Shown: positions 1 to 14,000, counted from the first letter of the stretch. The stretch: DNA of 64,000 bases from Aquila chrysaetos chrysaetos (GCF_900496995.4 NC_044027.1:9882743-9946742), one strand, 5' to 3'. Numbers and translations are program-made. The notes: generated from the sequence alone by a model not told the origin.

Positions 1-675
1 TTTTTTTTTTTTTTTTTTGAAAATGGAAAAGGACATTGAAAGTTGTACCTAAGCTGGCATTCAGAAAAGTTGCTCTTTGAATGGAATTACATGAAGTGGC
101 TGAGCTGATCCAACACTCAGGCACAGGAAGGGCAGGTGCTGCTCCTCCCCTCCCTCCCTGTAGCTCTGGAGATTATCAGACCCTTCCATGAGCTGATTCA
201 GCTCAGTAATTGCTACAGAAACTCTGGCAAATAAAACCAGTAAGTAGTTTTCCAAGATAGTGAGCTGGATCTGCTCAAAGAAGAGATCAGCTGGCACCAA
301 AGCCATTGCAAGGAGATGGGCTGAATCACACAGGCAGGCTTGATGTGGGAGGGAACAGTGGCATAGGCGTTGGGAGGAGTGGGTCTCTCCTCTTCTTGGC
401 AACAGCAAGCCGTTACAGTGGTTCAGCTATAATGTGTCGCTTTACCTCAGGGGGCATTTTCTCCAAAAGGGAAATATCAGAGTTCCTGTAAGGACCTTGC
501 TATCAAGAATGCTAAGGAATTGCAGTGATAAGGCAATATAAAGCTTTAATTTCAGGGAGGGTAGCACTTCTGCTACATGGGGTGTTTGGTTTGGGTCTGT
601 TTTGCTTTCAAAAGCCCATTTAGTGTAAGTGCTCTGGTGCAATTTACCTCAAGTTTACACTGCGGACTTGTGGTT

Positions 676-1250
676 TAACCCTGGCCAGCAACTAGGCACC
701 ACACATCTGCTTGCTAACTTCCCCCTGGTGGGATAGGTGGGAGAATTGGAAGGGTAAAAGAAAGAAACTCGTGGTTTGGGATAAAAACAGTTTAATAATT
801 AAAAAGAAATGTAAAGAAAAAATCTGTAAGGAGAAAAAGCAACAAAGAGAGAGGAAAATAAAACCCAAGAAAAACAAGTGATGCAAATGAAACAATTGCT
901 CACCACCAACCAACCAATGCCCAGCCAGTCCCCAAGTAGCGGGCTCCCCCACCAGCCTCCATTCCCAGTTTTATTTCCGAGCACAACACCTTATGGTCTG
1001 GAATATACCTTTGGTCAGTTGGGGTCAGCTGTTCCGGCTGCGTCCCCTCGCCACTTCGTGTGCACCTCCAAACTACTTGCTGGCGGGGCAGTGTGAGGAG
1101 CCCTTCATACTATGGTAAGCACTGCTCAGCAGTAACTAAAACATCAGTGTATTATCAACACTGTTTTCCGCACAAGTCCAAAACAGCCCCATACAAACTG
1201 CTGTGAAGAAATTCAACTCTGTCCCAGCCAAAACCAGTAGAAGACTTGAC
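676..1250. repeat. Avian LTR-like interspersed repeat
   Basis: The stretch from the 'ctggccagcaactaggcacc' region through the segment around 1100-1230 (TAAGCACTGCTCAGCAGTAA and onward) matches, from memory, a repeat that recurs widely in bird genomes and that I associate with endogenous retroviral LTRs. No gag, pol or env reading frame is attached, so this would be a solo LTR or fragment. The boundaries and the family name are uncertain because no repeat library could be searched. Confidence 0.5.
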
Positions 1251-1605
1251 CTTCATTCTCATGCCTGTAGCCTGAAGGTAGATAGAAATACAAAAAGACT
1301 TCCAAAGAAAAGTGAGTTTTGTTCATGTTGCAGTAATTGTAAATTATATTCATCAATAACAGGTACTGCTTCTTACTTGCTTTACATAGCTGAGCACCTG
1401 ATTTTACAAATGCTTTCATTTCATTTTGCAAGAGTGCCTTTTCTGGACATTCTTCATTCTTTCATTATGGCTATGAAAGATTTGGTAAACATCTGTTGAA
1501 CAAACGCTCTTGGAAATCTTGGTATAAATAGTTCCTTTTGAGGAACTCACGTCAATGCGGATGTTTCAATCTTGATAAATCATGTAAAAGAATTAATTTA
1601 CATTT

Positions 1606-1621
1606 TGTGTGTGTGTGTGTG
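1606..1621. repeat. (TG)8 microsatellite
   Basis: An uninterrupted TG dinucleotide run lies about 55 bp upstream of the first visible NELFB exon, close to its splice acceptor. Confidence 0.9.
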
Positions 1622-1674
1622 AAATAACACTCTCTCTTGGTACTGAGTGCACATTTTTTCCATTTTGAGTTTAG

Positions 1675-4600
1675 GTGGTTCAGAAGCTGACCCAGATGAT
1701 TGGGAAGAACGTGAAGCTCTATGATATGGTGTTGCAGTTTCTGAGAACCTTGTTCCTTCGGACAAGGAATGTTCATTACTGCACGCTACGGGCAGAGCTC
1801 CTGATGTCGCTGCATGACCTGGAAATCAGTGAAATCTGCACCGTTGACCCCTGTCATAAGGTATTAATCATGTGGGACAGATAGGAGTATTACTGCAGAA
1901 TTTTCTGTTTCGCCCACTCCTGTGCATACCTGCTGCCCTGCAGGACTTCAGCCCAGAGAAGATGACTCCTCTCTGTGAAGAGAGTTCAGACCTTGAACCC
2001 AAAAGTCATCTTATATTCCTTGGAACCTCAGGTGAAAATTTCATCTTGGTTAACCAGCAGCTTGCTTTCATTTCATAACCCATAAATCATTCAAATTTAT
2101 GGTACTTATGCAGTGTTAAAAACGTCTAATCTGACCTATGAGGATGCTGCAAAAAAATAATCAAAAACATTAGCTAGCCCCAGGTTCTTAATCAAATCTT
2201 GCTTCCCTCCGTCCTGTTGCGCCTGGTGTGATATACTCCATCTGTCAGTAAACTGTGTGTGTAACATTAAATACTTTGGATCTTGAATTATAAGAAAACA
2301 TTAAAATATTGGGGGGTGACAGATGTGTTGTTAAAGTCACACCAGGATCTTCTTACTGGTCCTTTGTGGTCAGCATCACTCTGATCTAGAACAAAGCTTT
2401 TTCTCTTAAGTAGTTTTGCTAAGTTTTATGTGTATTCAGCTTATAGAGAGTATGTTCTAGAGTGACGATGTTACTGCATGTTTTTTAACATCTTCTGATC
2501 AAGAGTCCCAAAATCAGTATACAGACAGTGACTGAATAAAAAAGGGCAATTCTTGTTCAAGCCACACATCATTTTCAGCAACCTCATTTTGCCACTACAA
2601 AATGCAGTGACTGCTGCTAGGAAAGGAAGCCACAATGAAGGCATTTCAGAAAATTCAGCAACTTGTTCTTTTTTGACAGCTGAAATACTGGGGGAAAATA
2701 CATGTTGTTTTCTGAAAGAGGAAAAAAGCCCTTAATGTTAGGTCAGGTAAAACATTTCACTTAACTGTCTCTTTCCATTTTGATAATACAACTCTAAAGC
2801 AGAAGCACCTCCACTGTTAATATCCCCTTCTTAGAGGGTGGGAGTGGTATTGCAATGGCTAAAATATCCCATATTATTATTGCTAAGTGATGCTCCTCCT
2901 TTGTCAGCCTCCTACTTGTGTAAATCCACATTGATCACTTGTGCTGGGCAGCGGTATGTTTTATACATGCCTCTTCCTTAACTGCCAGGGAATGCCTTTC
3001 CTGGGAGGGGAGAAAGTGACACCAGGTTAACTTGCATTGGTATCTCTGACTTCCTTTTGGAATGTTGGTATTTCTGACCTCCTTGGTATTTGTAGCCAGC
3101 TTGCTACCATACCTAAATATATTAACAAAATGTTATAATTCCACATATTTGGAGGTTATTTGAGCCTGTTTTCTCTGACATTGTCTATTTTATTGCTGGT
3201 TTACAGTTGCTGTGGTTCATAAAGCTTTCTCCTTTTTTATAACAGTTCACCTGGTGCCTTGATGCTTGCATTCGGGAGAAGTTTGTGGACAACAAGAGAG
3301 CTCGGGAATTGCAAGGGTTTCTGGATGGAGTGAAGAAAGGACAAGAACAAGTGTTGGGGTAAGTCACTTGGGCTGTTTATTGAGAAACTGAAAATGGGTT
3401 CCTGGCAATCGCAACATCTGACAGATATTGTAGGTGTTAATTCTTCCCTAGAGCCAGCTAACAGCCAGTAGCTCTTCTGTGTGGTCAAATCCAGTACATC
3501 CGTGAGCTTTAATGCGCTAGGGCATAGCCAGACGTGTTCTGATGATGTAGCTTGTACCGCTTAAATTACCACCCTTGCATCTCCCTTGTGGCCTGGTAAC
3601 TGACTATGGGAGATCTGCTTGATTTCAGTGCAGAAGACCTTTAGTAATTGTTTCAGATAACAGGCTCTTTCAAGTCAAAGAAATAACATTCATGGTGTTT
3701 TTACAAGGCAGGAGAAGGTTCATCAGGTGGACAAAAGACAGAAATTCAGGTTTTACATTATCGTAGTAAGGGTATTGTTACAGTACTTGTCCTGTGTCTA
3801 CCTCTCTTCTTGAAACATAGCAGTGTGTATGTGCTTATAAAAATACAGTGTACACATGTACACACTACTTTGATGTTACATCTGATAGTTGACAGGGTTA
3901 CAACAAAGAATATGCTCAAACATCTTACTCTAGTGAAACACACTGGTGTCCTACAGCTGGATATGGAACTGTACAGTAGGGTTGTTTGTTACGTATGACA
4001 TGTATTTGATTTTTACTTCTCAGGGACTTATCAATGATCTTGTGTGATCCCTTTGCCATTAACACCTTAGCCTTGAGTACCATAAGGCACCTGCAAGACC
4101 TGGTTGGGCAGGACACCTTACCCAGGGTGAGTGTCGCAGCTTGTGTACCTAATCTGAACTATAGTCTTAATTGAATAGCATTCATCAGCAAAGGGCTGGC
4201 ACTGTAGAAGAAGTACAGTTAAGTTCTCAAATGCATGTGTAAATTGAAATAAGTGAAACGTGATACTACCTATCCATTTGTAGCACATATCTTAGAGCTC
4301 TGCAGGAGCACTGTTTGGAGACAGGCATTTCGGAGCTCTCCGAATTGACAATGAATTGTCTGCATGGCTCATTCTATCCTAACAGCTATGCATATATAAA
4401 ATCATATATAGAATATATGCCTCCCTGCTTTGTCCTTTCATCAGTTTGCCTAACAGCAGCAGCCTTTTTTCCCTGCCACGGTAAATGCGATGGATTTGTT
4501 TACATTGTTCTGGTCTGTTGGCTGCAATATAATAGTTCCTGCAAGCAGTGTCTGCAGGAGGTGCTTAAATGTTAAAGGAGGGTAGCCTTGCAGGTGTCTG

Positions 4601-7600
4601 AACAGTGTGAGGCATTTGCTGGTTTTAACCCTGAGTAGTTAAATTTTATTGTTGGATTGAGTTAATTCTTCATTACAGTTTCAGACTGAAAGTTATTTTG
4701 GTTTCAGGGCATAATATAAACAAAAAACCATTTTCATTCTTACACACGCTTTCTCTTTCTTACTTCTGCTGAGATGACTTGATTTGTCCTGTCACACATT
4801 ATATTTCAGTATACTAATTTGGCTGGACACATTTAAAAATGATGTCGTGATCAGATCGGCTGCATACTTCTTGGTGCATTATAAAACGTTACAAAAAACT
4901 GCAAACTCTCAGGTGTGTCTGTTATCTGATTCCCATTTGAGGAATCATTTGTCAATTAAATCGGAGAACTGAATGCCTCCAGCAGTCCAGGAGAGTTTTG
5001 AAAGTAAATCACTACTTCCAAATAAGTATCTATATGTGCAACTTCTGGAAGATCAAAATAGCTGTTTTTCTCCTCCCCTTAAAATTCGAGGAAAGCCCAG
5101 ATCTGCTGCTGCTCCTTAGGATGCTGTCTTTGGGACAGGGGGCCTGGGACATGATTGACAGTCAAGTCTTCAAGGAACCAAAAATGGTGAGCCATTTTGA
5201 TGTTTAGAATTTAACATATTTAATTAAACAAACTTAGACTTGTTTATTATTTTATTGCATCCCTGATTTAACCTTCACTCTGCATACCTCTCATCATAGC
5301 TTTCTTAGAAAAACATGTAAGTGGTCACAGAGCAGCAGCTCAAATGGACATGCTGTAAGCTTCGTTTACCTCTTTTTTTATTTACGTGAATGCCTGGCCC
5401 TTACTGCTTTAAAATCAGACTGTACCTCTATTAAATTCTGCACTGGTTGCTCATTGTTCCTGGGAACTTCTACACAGCTGGAATTGTGGAATTGGAAAAG
5501 GTCTCTCAGAAGAAATGCTATGAAATTGTCAAAAGAAAGAATTTGAGCAGGAGTATTTCTGTAGATGAGGTGAAGTACAGTTTTCTTAATTACCAGTGGA
5601 ACATGGGGAAGTGAATTATTCAAGAATTTTGACTGGAACTGGATGTCTGAAAGCTTGTTTTCCTAAGCGTAGGATGGGGCTCGTAATACTGCCTCACTAT
5701 TTGTTACAGCACTCTAGGACCATTAGGTGGCATGAATTGATTGATGAAAGCATTGTTCTTTTTCCTCTGTTCTTCCATCCCTCTAAGGAAGCTGAGTTGA
5801 TCACGAAGTTCTTACCTATGCTGATGTCTTTTGTGGTGGATGACCACACATTCAATGTGGATCAGAAACTGCCCTCAGAGGAGAAGGGGCCAATTCCCTA
5901 CCCCAGCACCATTCCTGAAGCTTTCACCAAGTATGTAATCTGCCTTACCACCTTTGAACCAGTCTTGTTACCAAAGTAAAACATCAAGGAGCCAGCCAAC
6001 ACTGACAGGAAAAAACACTGTATGTGTTAAAATGAAGACTTTCTTGGAGTAAGACTTAGTCCTGGTTAATCAAGCCAGAACTGTTCCTTTAGCAGAACAG
6101 GTTTCCACCATGATTCCTCAAATACAATTTATAGACAAAAAATAATATTTCTTTTAATGACCAATCTTTTGGCAGATTGAATATGGAAGTATTTGGTATT
6201 ACTGCTTTAAATATGCTGCTTGTGTACCTTCCCAAGCAGTGAATGATGAGTGTTTGAGTGATACTCGGGTGCAGCTGGACAAGTGCCCATGCCTGGTTCT
6301 GAAGAGTGCTATTGTAAATCGTAAAGTTGGCATTTTTGTTACACAGACACTCATTCTCTGTTCATAATCTATCACTTCAGGGACATCCAAAAGATAAATA
6401 AAACCACTATGTGCTATGTTGTATTCAGATCTTGCACTAATTTCCAGCACAATTCTTGTCTGTGTGCCAGAATCTGGAGTACCGTATCCTGGTAGTTGTA
6501 CTCTCCTCTATGACAGTGTTGATATTTGATGTTTGGGAAACTAAACCAAAACAGTATTGGACTTTGTATCATTTTGAGTATTTGGCCTTCTAAAACCTGT
6601 TTTGAATGAGCACTTTTATCATTAATACTATTATAAATGTTCACAATCAAATCCAACTGATTGTGAGACAGTGCAATGTTTGCTGAATGGTAAATTTTTC
6701 TGGACAATGGTAACGAACATAGTGATGATCATCTACTCAATCACTGAGTAGCTGCTCTTCAGTGGGTTTGAAGTTAGCCACTGCTGTAACTGCTTGATTG
6801 CTATCCAATGGTATTTTAAACCCTCTTTAAAAAAAAAAAAAAAAAATCTGTTCTAGCTTTATCAATTAAGAAACTTTGCTTCTGCCATAACAGATTCTTG
6901 CAGGAGAACAGAATAGCTTGTGAGATTGGGCTGTATTACATTCTTCACATCACTAAACAGAGGAACAAGAATGCTTTCCTTAGGCTCCTGCCAGCACTGG
7001 GTAAGTTTTTGTCTTGTCTTCTATTCTACAGCTGTTTGCCTTGTACTGGACACCTAGGAGGCAAGTAAACCTGGAGTGAAAGTGATTTCAGAGTCAAAGA
7101 TGTAATGTTCTGCCTTTGGCTGTTCTGGTGGCTTAGTTGTAAGGCCCTGCAGAAGTGTTTGTTTTTGTCTGCAATTAGGATACTTTTCTGCTGATCCAAG
7201 AATTTAGGTAGAGTGGCTGAAGGTCAGTAGTTCCTTAGATCGAAGTCTGTATTAACAATGACATTAGCTGAGAACTGTTTTGAATGAATCTGAAAGATGA
7301 AAGAGCAGGTGGCTTAGTTCTGCCGCTGCTCATAGTAATTGCAGGTGGCCAGAAGTTCTTGGGACTTGGCTTTGTGTGGTAAAAAAAACCGTTACAAAAC
7401 AGGACCGAACACAGCCTTAAATTTTTTCCTGGGATTACCTTTCTCACTGACTTCTCTGGGGTAAGTTGCATGAGAGCTCTGAAGCAATCTTAGGAATTGC
7501 AGCTCCCAGTAATTGTGGCAGGGGTTCATTTCCCACTCCCTCACCCCAGCTCTGGTGTTCTTTGAACCCTTTGCTGAACTGTCAGATCATTTACATGGGT

Positions 7601-9429
7601 GAATTTTCCACTGGTAAGTGATTTGTATCTGCTCACTACGGGGTCTTAGGAGTACAAGGAGGTGGATGTGGCCATGAACAGAGGATGGTGGAGGGAGAAG
7701 GATAGCAGGGGACTTTGTGATTTTGGCAGGAGCAAACTACTCTGTGACTTCAGCCGTGGTGGACACATGGGCTTTCTACATATTCTTCTCACCCCTCTGC
7801 TCCTAATCTTTTATGTCTGAAAGATCAAAGCCACATGCCTGGGCTACCTGTTTTAAAAGGAAATCTTACTGCAAAGTTTTCAGCAGGAACATCTGCTGTG
7901 TAGTGAGGTTTTGGCACATCCTTGTCAGTCTCAGTCTCTTTCCTTTTCATGTTGTATAGTTGAGACATTCAGTGACTTGGCCTTCAGTGATATTTTTCTG
8001 CATCTGCTTACTGGTAACCTCACGCTGCTGGGTGATGAATTTGCACTCGAGGAGTTCTGCACCAGTCTCTTTGATGGCTTCTTTCTCACTGCCTGCTCAA
8101 GGTAAATGTGATTTTCCTTAGGGGAAAGTGAGGAAAGTGAGTGTACAGGATACCTGAGAGAGGTTATACTGCTTTGAACTGTAATTTAATAGTACAGCAA
8201 ACTTTTCACATATAGTGGAAATATTAGCCTGATGCTGTTTTTCTTTAAGGCTTATATTTTGTAATCAAGTTTTTATCAGCAAAATTGTTGGTTATGAACT
8301 ATTACCTAAACTATAATTCATTATTCATAAGTTGGAGTTGCAAAAGACAATATCCTTCATGCTTTGCAGTAGCTCTGAACATGAAGAGCTAACTTCAGCT
8401 CTTTGCAGTATCAGCTGCATGCAGAAAATCTGTTGTATCTGTTAATTCTGTTAAGTCAGTGTGGTTCAACTGATGGCCTGCAGACCAGATCTAGCCTCCA
8501 GGAGGCTTCCCCAAAAGTGACTAGAACTGCTGTTCAGGCATAGCAGCATGTGCCGCTGCTGTTACCACTTCCTCCACACATACAGAGAGACAAACATCCT
8601 CTTGCATGTGCATATGGCCTGTCCAACAGAGACCAGCTGCTGCCACGTGCTACAGTTTGTGCTTAAAATCTCCCCCTCCTTCCTCATAGTTGCTACAGTT
8701 AGTCCATTCCTGTTGAATAATTACATGAATTGCTTGAAAGGCTTAAGGCAGGGTTAGCACTTTGCAGCACACAGGTATAGTTCTCAGGTGTTTTGGAAAA
8801 TTACAACAAAGCTGCCAGTCTGTGGGTGTGTGAATTATTCTGGTACTGTTGCTGTAGCTTTCTTGTTCTCAAGATGGTGTTTGTTTATATCAGTTACTCT
8901 GCTTCAAAAATTACTTTTTGCAGAAAGGAGAACGTACACAGACATGTGCTAAGACTGCTGCTTCATCTGCATCACAAAGTGGCGCCTGCCAAATTAGAGT
9001 CTCTCCAGAAGGCTTTGGAACCCACCAAGCAGGTAAGAAGGGAGGCAGGAGAGAGGGAAAATCAATTGCAAATGAAAGCATCTGCCTTTCCAGACGTTGC
9101 TTAATGGAACATGAGCTCTACTTTCCAAGTGTACCAAGTTGTGTCTGAAGTTAACCTTGTAACTTCCTCTTTCTGTGTTGGTTTGTATAAAAAAACACAC
9201 AGGGTAATTGCATACTTAGCGTTCTAGCTAGTAGCAGCTAGAATGAAGTATGACACTTCTGTTTTTCCCCTCCCTAATTCTCATTCTGCAGAGTGGGGAA
9301 GCTGTGAAGGAGCTTTATAACCAACTCACTGAGAAACTGGAGCTTCGCAAGCCAAGTCCAGCTGAAGTGACTGAGACTCCCTCCATGGAACTGCCCTTGC
9401 CCACTGTGCCCACACCAGCCTCGCGCTGA
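1675..9429 (+). CDS. NELFB: Negative elongation factor B, C-terminal nine exons
   Basis: NELF-B (COBRA1) is a subunit of the NELF complex, which holds RNA polymerase II in promoter-proximal pausing in the nucleus. Nine coding exons are visible: 1675-1860, 3246-3358, 4024-4126, 5091-5186, 5788-5930, 6894-7000, 7960-8101, 8924-9032 and 9292-9429 (stop TGA 9427-9429). Every internal boundary has AG and GT, and the phases join without a frame break, giving 378 residues. Recognised blocks include KNVKLYDMVLQFLRTLFLRT, RARELQGFLDGVKKGQEQVL, LSMILCDPFAINTLALST, QGAWDMIDSQVFKEPKM, YYILHITKQRNKNAF and the tail ending in VPTPASR. The human protein is about 580 residues, so roughly the first 200 are missing, and the first visible exon begins in phase 0. 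The missing N-terminal exons lie upstream of the window or in an assembly gap. No frameshift or premature stop is seen. Confidence 0.97.
6829..6846. repeat. Poly(A) run in NELFB intron
   Basis: Eighteen consecutive A residues lie about 50 bp upstream of the exon at 6894. This is simple sequence within the intron and is unlikely to be a real transcript end, because coding exons follow. Confidence 0.85.
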
Positions 9430-10449
9430 GCTATGCCTGTAGTGCAAGAGTGAGACAGGAGAAGAACTAACCTAGTGCTCTGCAGCGTGAAGGCACTGTA
9501 CTGCCTTTCAAGTGTCTCTGCCTACAGGGTGGAAACAAAAAAAAGCCACTGAAGCTCTTTCAGGAAACACTGCAGTTTACCCAACTCACTGGCTTTTGCT
9601 GGTTAGAAAACTCTGCAGTGCATTGCAAAGGTTTACTTTTCTTAAAGATAGCTGAGTGTCTTGTAGATCCACTTAAAATTTGACTGTACATTTTTTTTCA
9701 AAAAGAAAATGCGTATTTTTAAGCTTGGCATCTTGTATTTTTAAACTCTACCTTAAGAACTGATCAATGAGTGTTTAACTCTGTTGTGGTTGAGCAGATA
9801 GTGTGAACTCCTGAAGGCTAACCATTGCTTTCTTTGGCTGCTAGTTTGGGTCTTTGGAGATGATGCTAAAGAGAAGGAAGTGTCAGAGGAGATAAGCTCC
9901 CCTGATACAATTTTCCATTTGAGGTTCTTGCTCTTTTGGTATGTGGTAAGACGTGCTGCATTAGTCAGAGATGTCCACCACTGTCACTAGACCAAGAAGC
10001 AGTCAACAGCCATCTTCTCAGCTAGGCTCATACAAAGAAGGCCAGAAATTGAATCATTCTCTCCCCTTTTCTCTGCACTTTTCTCCAAAAGAGTAGCTTG
10101 AAACGAGTCCTGGAGCCAGTGAAAAAAACCAAGACTAGCGTATTCCCCAATGACAATAGGGTTTGAGTGTAGGTGGAGTGAAATTCTGTCTTTGAAAAAA
10201 TAGCCTGTTCTTCATGGCTTATTTGTCACTGTCTGTACTATTACAGTTAATGCCTGTTCTGCTTTTATTGCCGCCTCAGTGTAAGCCTCAGGTAGAGTGT
10301 GCAGGAAGATGGGCATGGGTGAAGAATGAGTTGTGTGAGTTTACAACAGACTACACTGATTTCAGCAGGTACAATATGCCTGAAAAGAATCTTGCCAGTC
10401 CCCTGTAAGCAGAGAGCTGCCTACATGAATTAGTCTGAATCTCAGAGTA
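9430..10449 (+). other. NELFB 3' untranslated region and downstream DNA
   Basis: The sequence directly after the NELFB stop is expected to be its 3' UTR. I see no canonical AATAAA signal before the CR1 fragment that begins near 10450, so the transcript end is undefined. No further reading frame of interest is present. Confidence 0.5.
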
Positions 10450-11075
10450 ATTCAGGTAGGAAGGCACCTCTGAGGGTCTGTGGTCCTCCCCCTGACTCAG
10501 AGCAGGACCAGCCTAGGTGGGGTTGCTCAAGAGCAGGACTTTGTATTTACCTTTATTGAGTTTCATGAGGTTTCTGTCAGACCATTTCTCCAGCCTGTTG
10601 AGGGGGGCCCTCTGAACAGCAGCCCTGCCCAGTGTGGCAGCCATGCCTACAACTTGGTACCATTTGCAAGCTTGCTGAGGGTGTGTTCTGTCTTCAGGTT
10701 GTAAATAGAGGCATTAAACAGTACTAGCCCCATTAATGACCCCTGAGGAATGCCATGAGTAACGGGCTGCCAGTTGGACTTTGTGCTGTTGATCACAACC
10801 CTCTGAGCCTGGTGTCCCGCCAGTTTTCCGTGCAGCTATCTGAACTGTATCAAAATGATTTGGCTATATGGATTCTTCAGACAGTTGTGCCAAAAGCTGT
10901 TTAAAATCAAGGTAAGCTACCCACTGCACTCCCCCCATCCACCAAACTGGGCATCTCTTCGTAGAAGGTTATTAGGTTTGTCAGGCACAATTAACCCTTG
11001 GAATTTACCCATCCATGCTTGCCATGCCCTGTCACTTTCTTCTCTGTCATGTTTCTGGATATGATGGTTTGGGGT
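10450..11075 (-). mobile_element. CR1 LINE fragment, internally deleted, antisense
   Basis: Read on the plus strand this is the reverse complement of an avian CR1. A short 3'-tail piece (GGAAGGCACCTCTGAGGGTC) is followed, after an apparent internal deletion, by the reverse-transcriptase region, including the antisense text for the NILVNDL-like and PQGSVLG-like segments around 10700-10760 and the block near 10900-11000. The reading frame is broken in several places, so the copy is inactive. The far boundary is approximate. Confidence 0.8.
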
Positions 11076-14000
11076 TTTTTTCCCCATCAAGCCTTGTCTC
11101 CTGGGACTTGAGCACTCCCACCACCCAGTCATACTGATGAGACTTTTCTGTTTCCTAAAGTTGTGTCCAAAACAAAAAAAAGAAACAAGCACTAGTTAGG
11201 TAGAGGTGGAAATCCCTCCCCAAACTGCTGACCCCCTCTTTGTGTGGTTTTCTTCCTCCTGAGTTCTCAAGTGCTGCATGAGGAAAGTGAGTGTCACCTC
11301 TCTTCATCACCTTGGTGTTTTATTTCTCCTTTTATGCAGGGACTTGTCATATGTTGTAGGAGAACTGGGAAAGCGGGTTAGGTTTGTGTATGAGACAAGG
11401 GCACTGTCCTCTAGTCCACAGTGCCTTTGTGCACCTCATCTCCACTCCAGCTCCTGGGATCAGTATTGCCTTTGGCAGGCTCTCGGCACTTCTGGCATTG
11501 GACTCGTTGGAAACAGGAACCTGGTATAACAATCAGGTCTTTCTTGCAAAGTTTTGTTTTTAAACCGTTTAAACTGTCATGGTAACTTCCACAAAATAAC
11601 AACCCACGCGTCTGGTGAACCTTTCGCAATGAACCTTCTCAGGGCCATGCTCTGCTCAGACTCAAAGGTTATTTTAGGTTTGTGTTGGGGATTCTCTCTC
11701 GCTAAAGGTTTCCCTTATACTGCATGCTGACTTGGTACTCTCCTGCAGCACAAACTTCTTTTAATCCAGGCTGACTGGGTGATTTACTACTTGGTAGAAA
11801 AACCTCGTGCGTTTCAGCCTGTACCCACAGAACTGAGATACATGCTGGTGATTTTTTTCCAGGTTTTTAGGTCCACAAAGAAATTGAATCCCAGAGCACA
11901 AACTGGCCATTACCTATGCTGGTGGCTGCTTCAGCTGAGGAGGGGAAATCGGTGGGTAGCAGAGAGTGGAAGTAGCTGCCAGTCCGTGCTCTCCTGGCCT
12001 GCCTTCTGCACAAAGATGTGATAAGAGGAGAGACTTCAGAAAACATCACTTTAGTAGTGAACATCTTGGTCTGTTTCCATTCTTGGAGATGAGAATGGTT
12101 TCACTCCAGTGCCAGAAATTACACAGATTCCTGTTGTATGTGTAAACTTCCGCAGAACCTGAAGCAGGAGCTGGCTGCAGCTGCCTGCAGGATGCTCTCT
12201 TTCCACCCGGTCCAGGGCCAGAACATGTCTGGGTTCTCCTCTGGGGTTCCTGCTCGGAGGAGCTCACTCTTTTCTACTCCTCCAGATGCTGTTGTATCGG
12301 ATGGTACTACCCTGCGGCACAACTACAAAGTGAAGTGCAGCTGGACTGTGTAAGAGAATTGGGTTTTTAAAAAAATTTTTTTTTATGGTGCCTCTGTGCG
12401 TAGCCCTGTGTAAGTGATCCCAGCCGAGATGCTGTGCAGCGTGCACTGCTGTGGGTGCACACTAGAGGGTAGTGCACCCCGGCTCCCTGCCTCCTGCCCC
12501 TAACAGGCTGCTGCTTGAAATCCCTCCCCGTTCGGCATGGCACAGAGCGCTAGAATCACTCCCTATTTACACTTACAGTTTGTCTTTACAACAGGGGTGT
12601 GATACCTGTGATATGAAAAAATGGGTATTCTCTCCAAACCTGCCGTGCCTGACTGGGGAGTGAATTTTTACAATTAATTCTAATTAGCTTGAGCAATCTG
12701 ATCCTCTCTGTGGTTTTCCTGAGAGATCAGAGTAACTAATAGCCCAGAGAGGTTCTTCAGGCTTTTTGGATGGTTAACATTTAACTGAAATTTTATGTTG
12801 AGCTTTGAAACAAATAATTTGGATTGAGCTATGTCAGAAGATTGATAGAGCACTGTAACTGCAATAGTTGATGGAAACAGCCAGTTACTGAGGCCTGTGC
12901 TAGCAGAGGAACGAGGTCTTATATAAAGTTTGTGGAAAAGACAATTACTGTAGTGAAATATTTACTGCCAAACTACCTGACACCCAAAGCATGCCTAGCA
13001 TCATTTCAAAACACAGCCGGATTCCACTTGATATATTGATTTGATGTAGGATAGCTCTTTGTGGACCAAGATAAAAGGAGTCCAAACAAATCGCCTTGGC
13101 CAGAAAGAATATGAAGACCCCCCTGGATACCCTTCAGCAAATGTGAGTCCTCTCTATTTTGCTGGGAACTATTTGGTTTTTAGGTGATTCTTGGCCTTCT
13201 CTCTATGCAACAGTGTAAAGGAAACCTGCCATAGGTTTAACTTCAAAAGATAAATGAATTAGTTAATGTGCCTGTGCAGTGCTGATTAGAATGCTTCCTG
13301 CTGAAAGCAGGGGCATGTTTGGTTCAGGAGCCTGGTTTCAGTTCGCCCTGCTGGTCTGGGTATCTGCTCTGTTGGGAGTGTGACGCTGGAGACTTTCTTG
13401 GTGTATGAGAATATCAGTTCCCAAAGGAAGGTGATGGGTTAGGCTGAAATTCCAGCTCCGGGATATTGGGGATTTATTATCTTGACTCTCTTGCAAGCAC
13501 TTTAAGAAAGGAAGTGGCTGAAATCCAGAGGAAATAATTTTTTCCCAGTTTCTGTGGATTTAACTGCAATCCAAAGCAGTGGAATTTCTTAACCAACAGG
13601 GCAAAGAAAGGTGTTAGTCCAACCTCAGAAATGGCTATGGCTTAGGCGTTGAATCAAAAGAGAGACCAGGTATGAGGGATAGCTTAGAGGTTTCTCCCCC
13701 AAACCAAAAGAGGATTCCAGCAGTGAGTTCCGCGTGGGGAGGAAGTGTGCAGGATGTATTCTGCCAAGACCTGTTTGATTCCTGTGCTGAACTGAAGTGG
13801 CTGGGTTTGGGAAGGCGCATCGCCTTCACATCTACCCTGTCTTCTTGCAGAGGTGCATGCAAAAGTTGGGTTGTCCTGAACTTCACCCTGTGGTCCCTGT
13901 GTGTCTGGCTCTGGAGCACAGGTCCCAGCAGACCAGCTCTGCCCGCTGGAGTCTGCTCTGCTGGGAGGGGTGAACTGGTCACTGCTGCCAGCTCTCTCAC

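Larger units (their letters stand above)
1..1674. other. Left flank of NELFB without recognisable exon
   Basis: The window opens with 18 T residues, which may be a scaffold edge, a poly(A) tail read in reverse, or simple sequence. I searched this stretch for the NELFB exon that should precede the one at 1675 and saw none, so it is most likely intron sequence of NELFB. It also holds the LTR-like repeat and a short TG run listed separately. A minus-strand open frame at 61-408 has no family signature and is taken as chance. Confidence 0.5.

Noticed and set aside
8461-8560. Possible old DNA-transposon remnant in a NELFB intron
   Set aside because: The text around 8463-8510 vaguely recalls hAT-type repeats, but the match from memory is too weak to name and no terminal repeats are seen.
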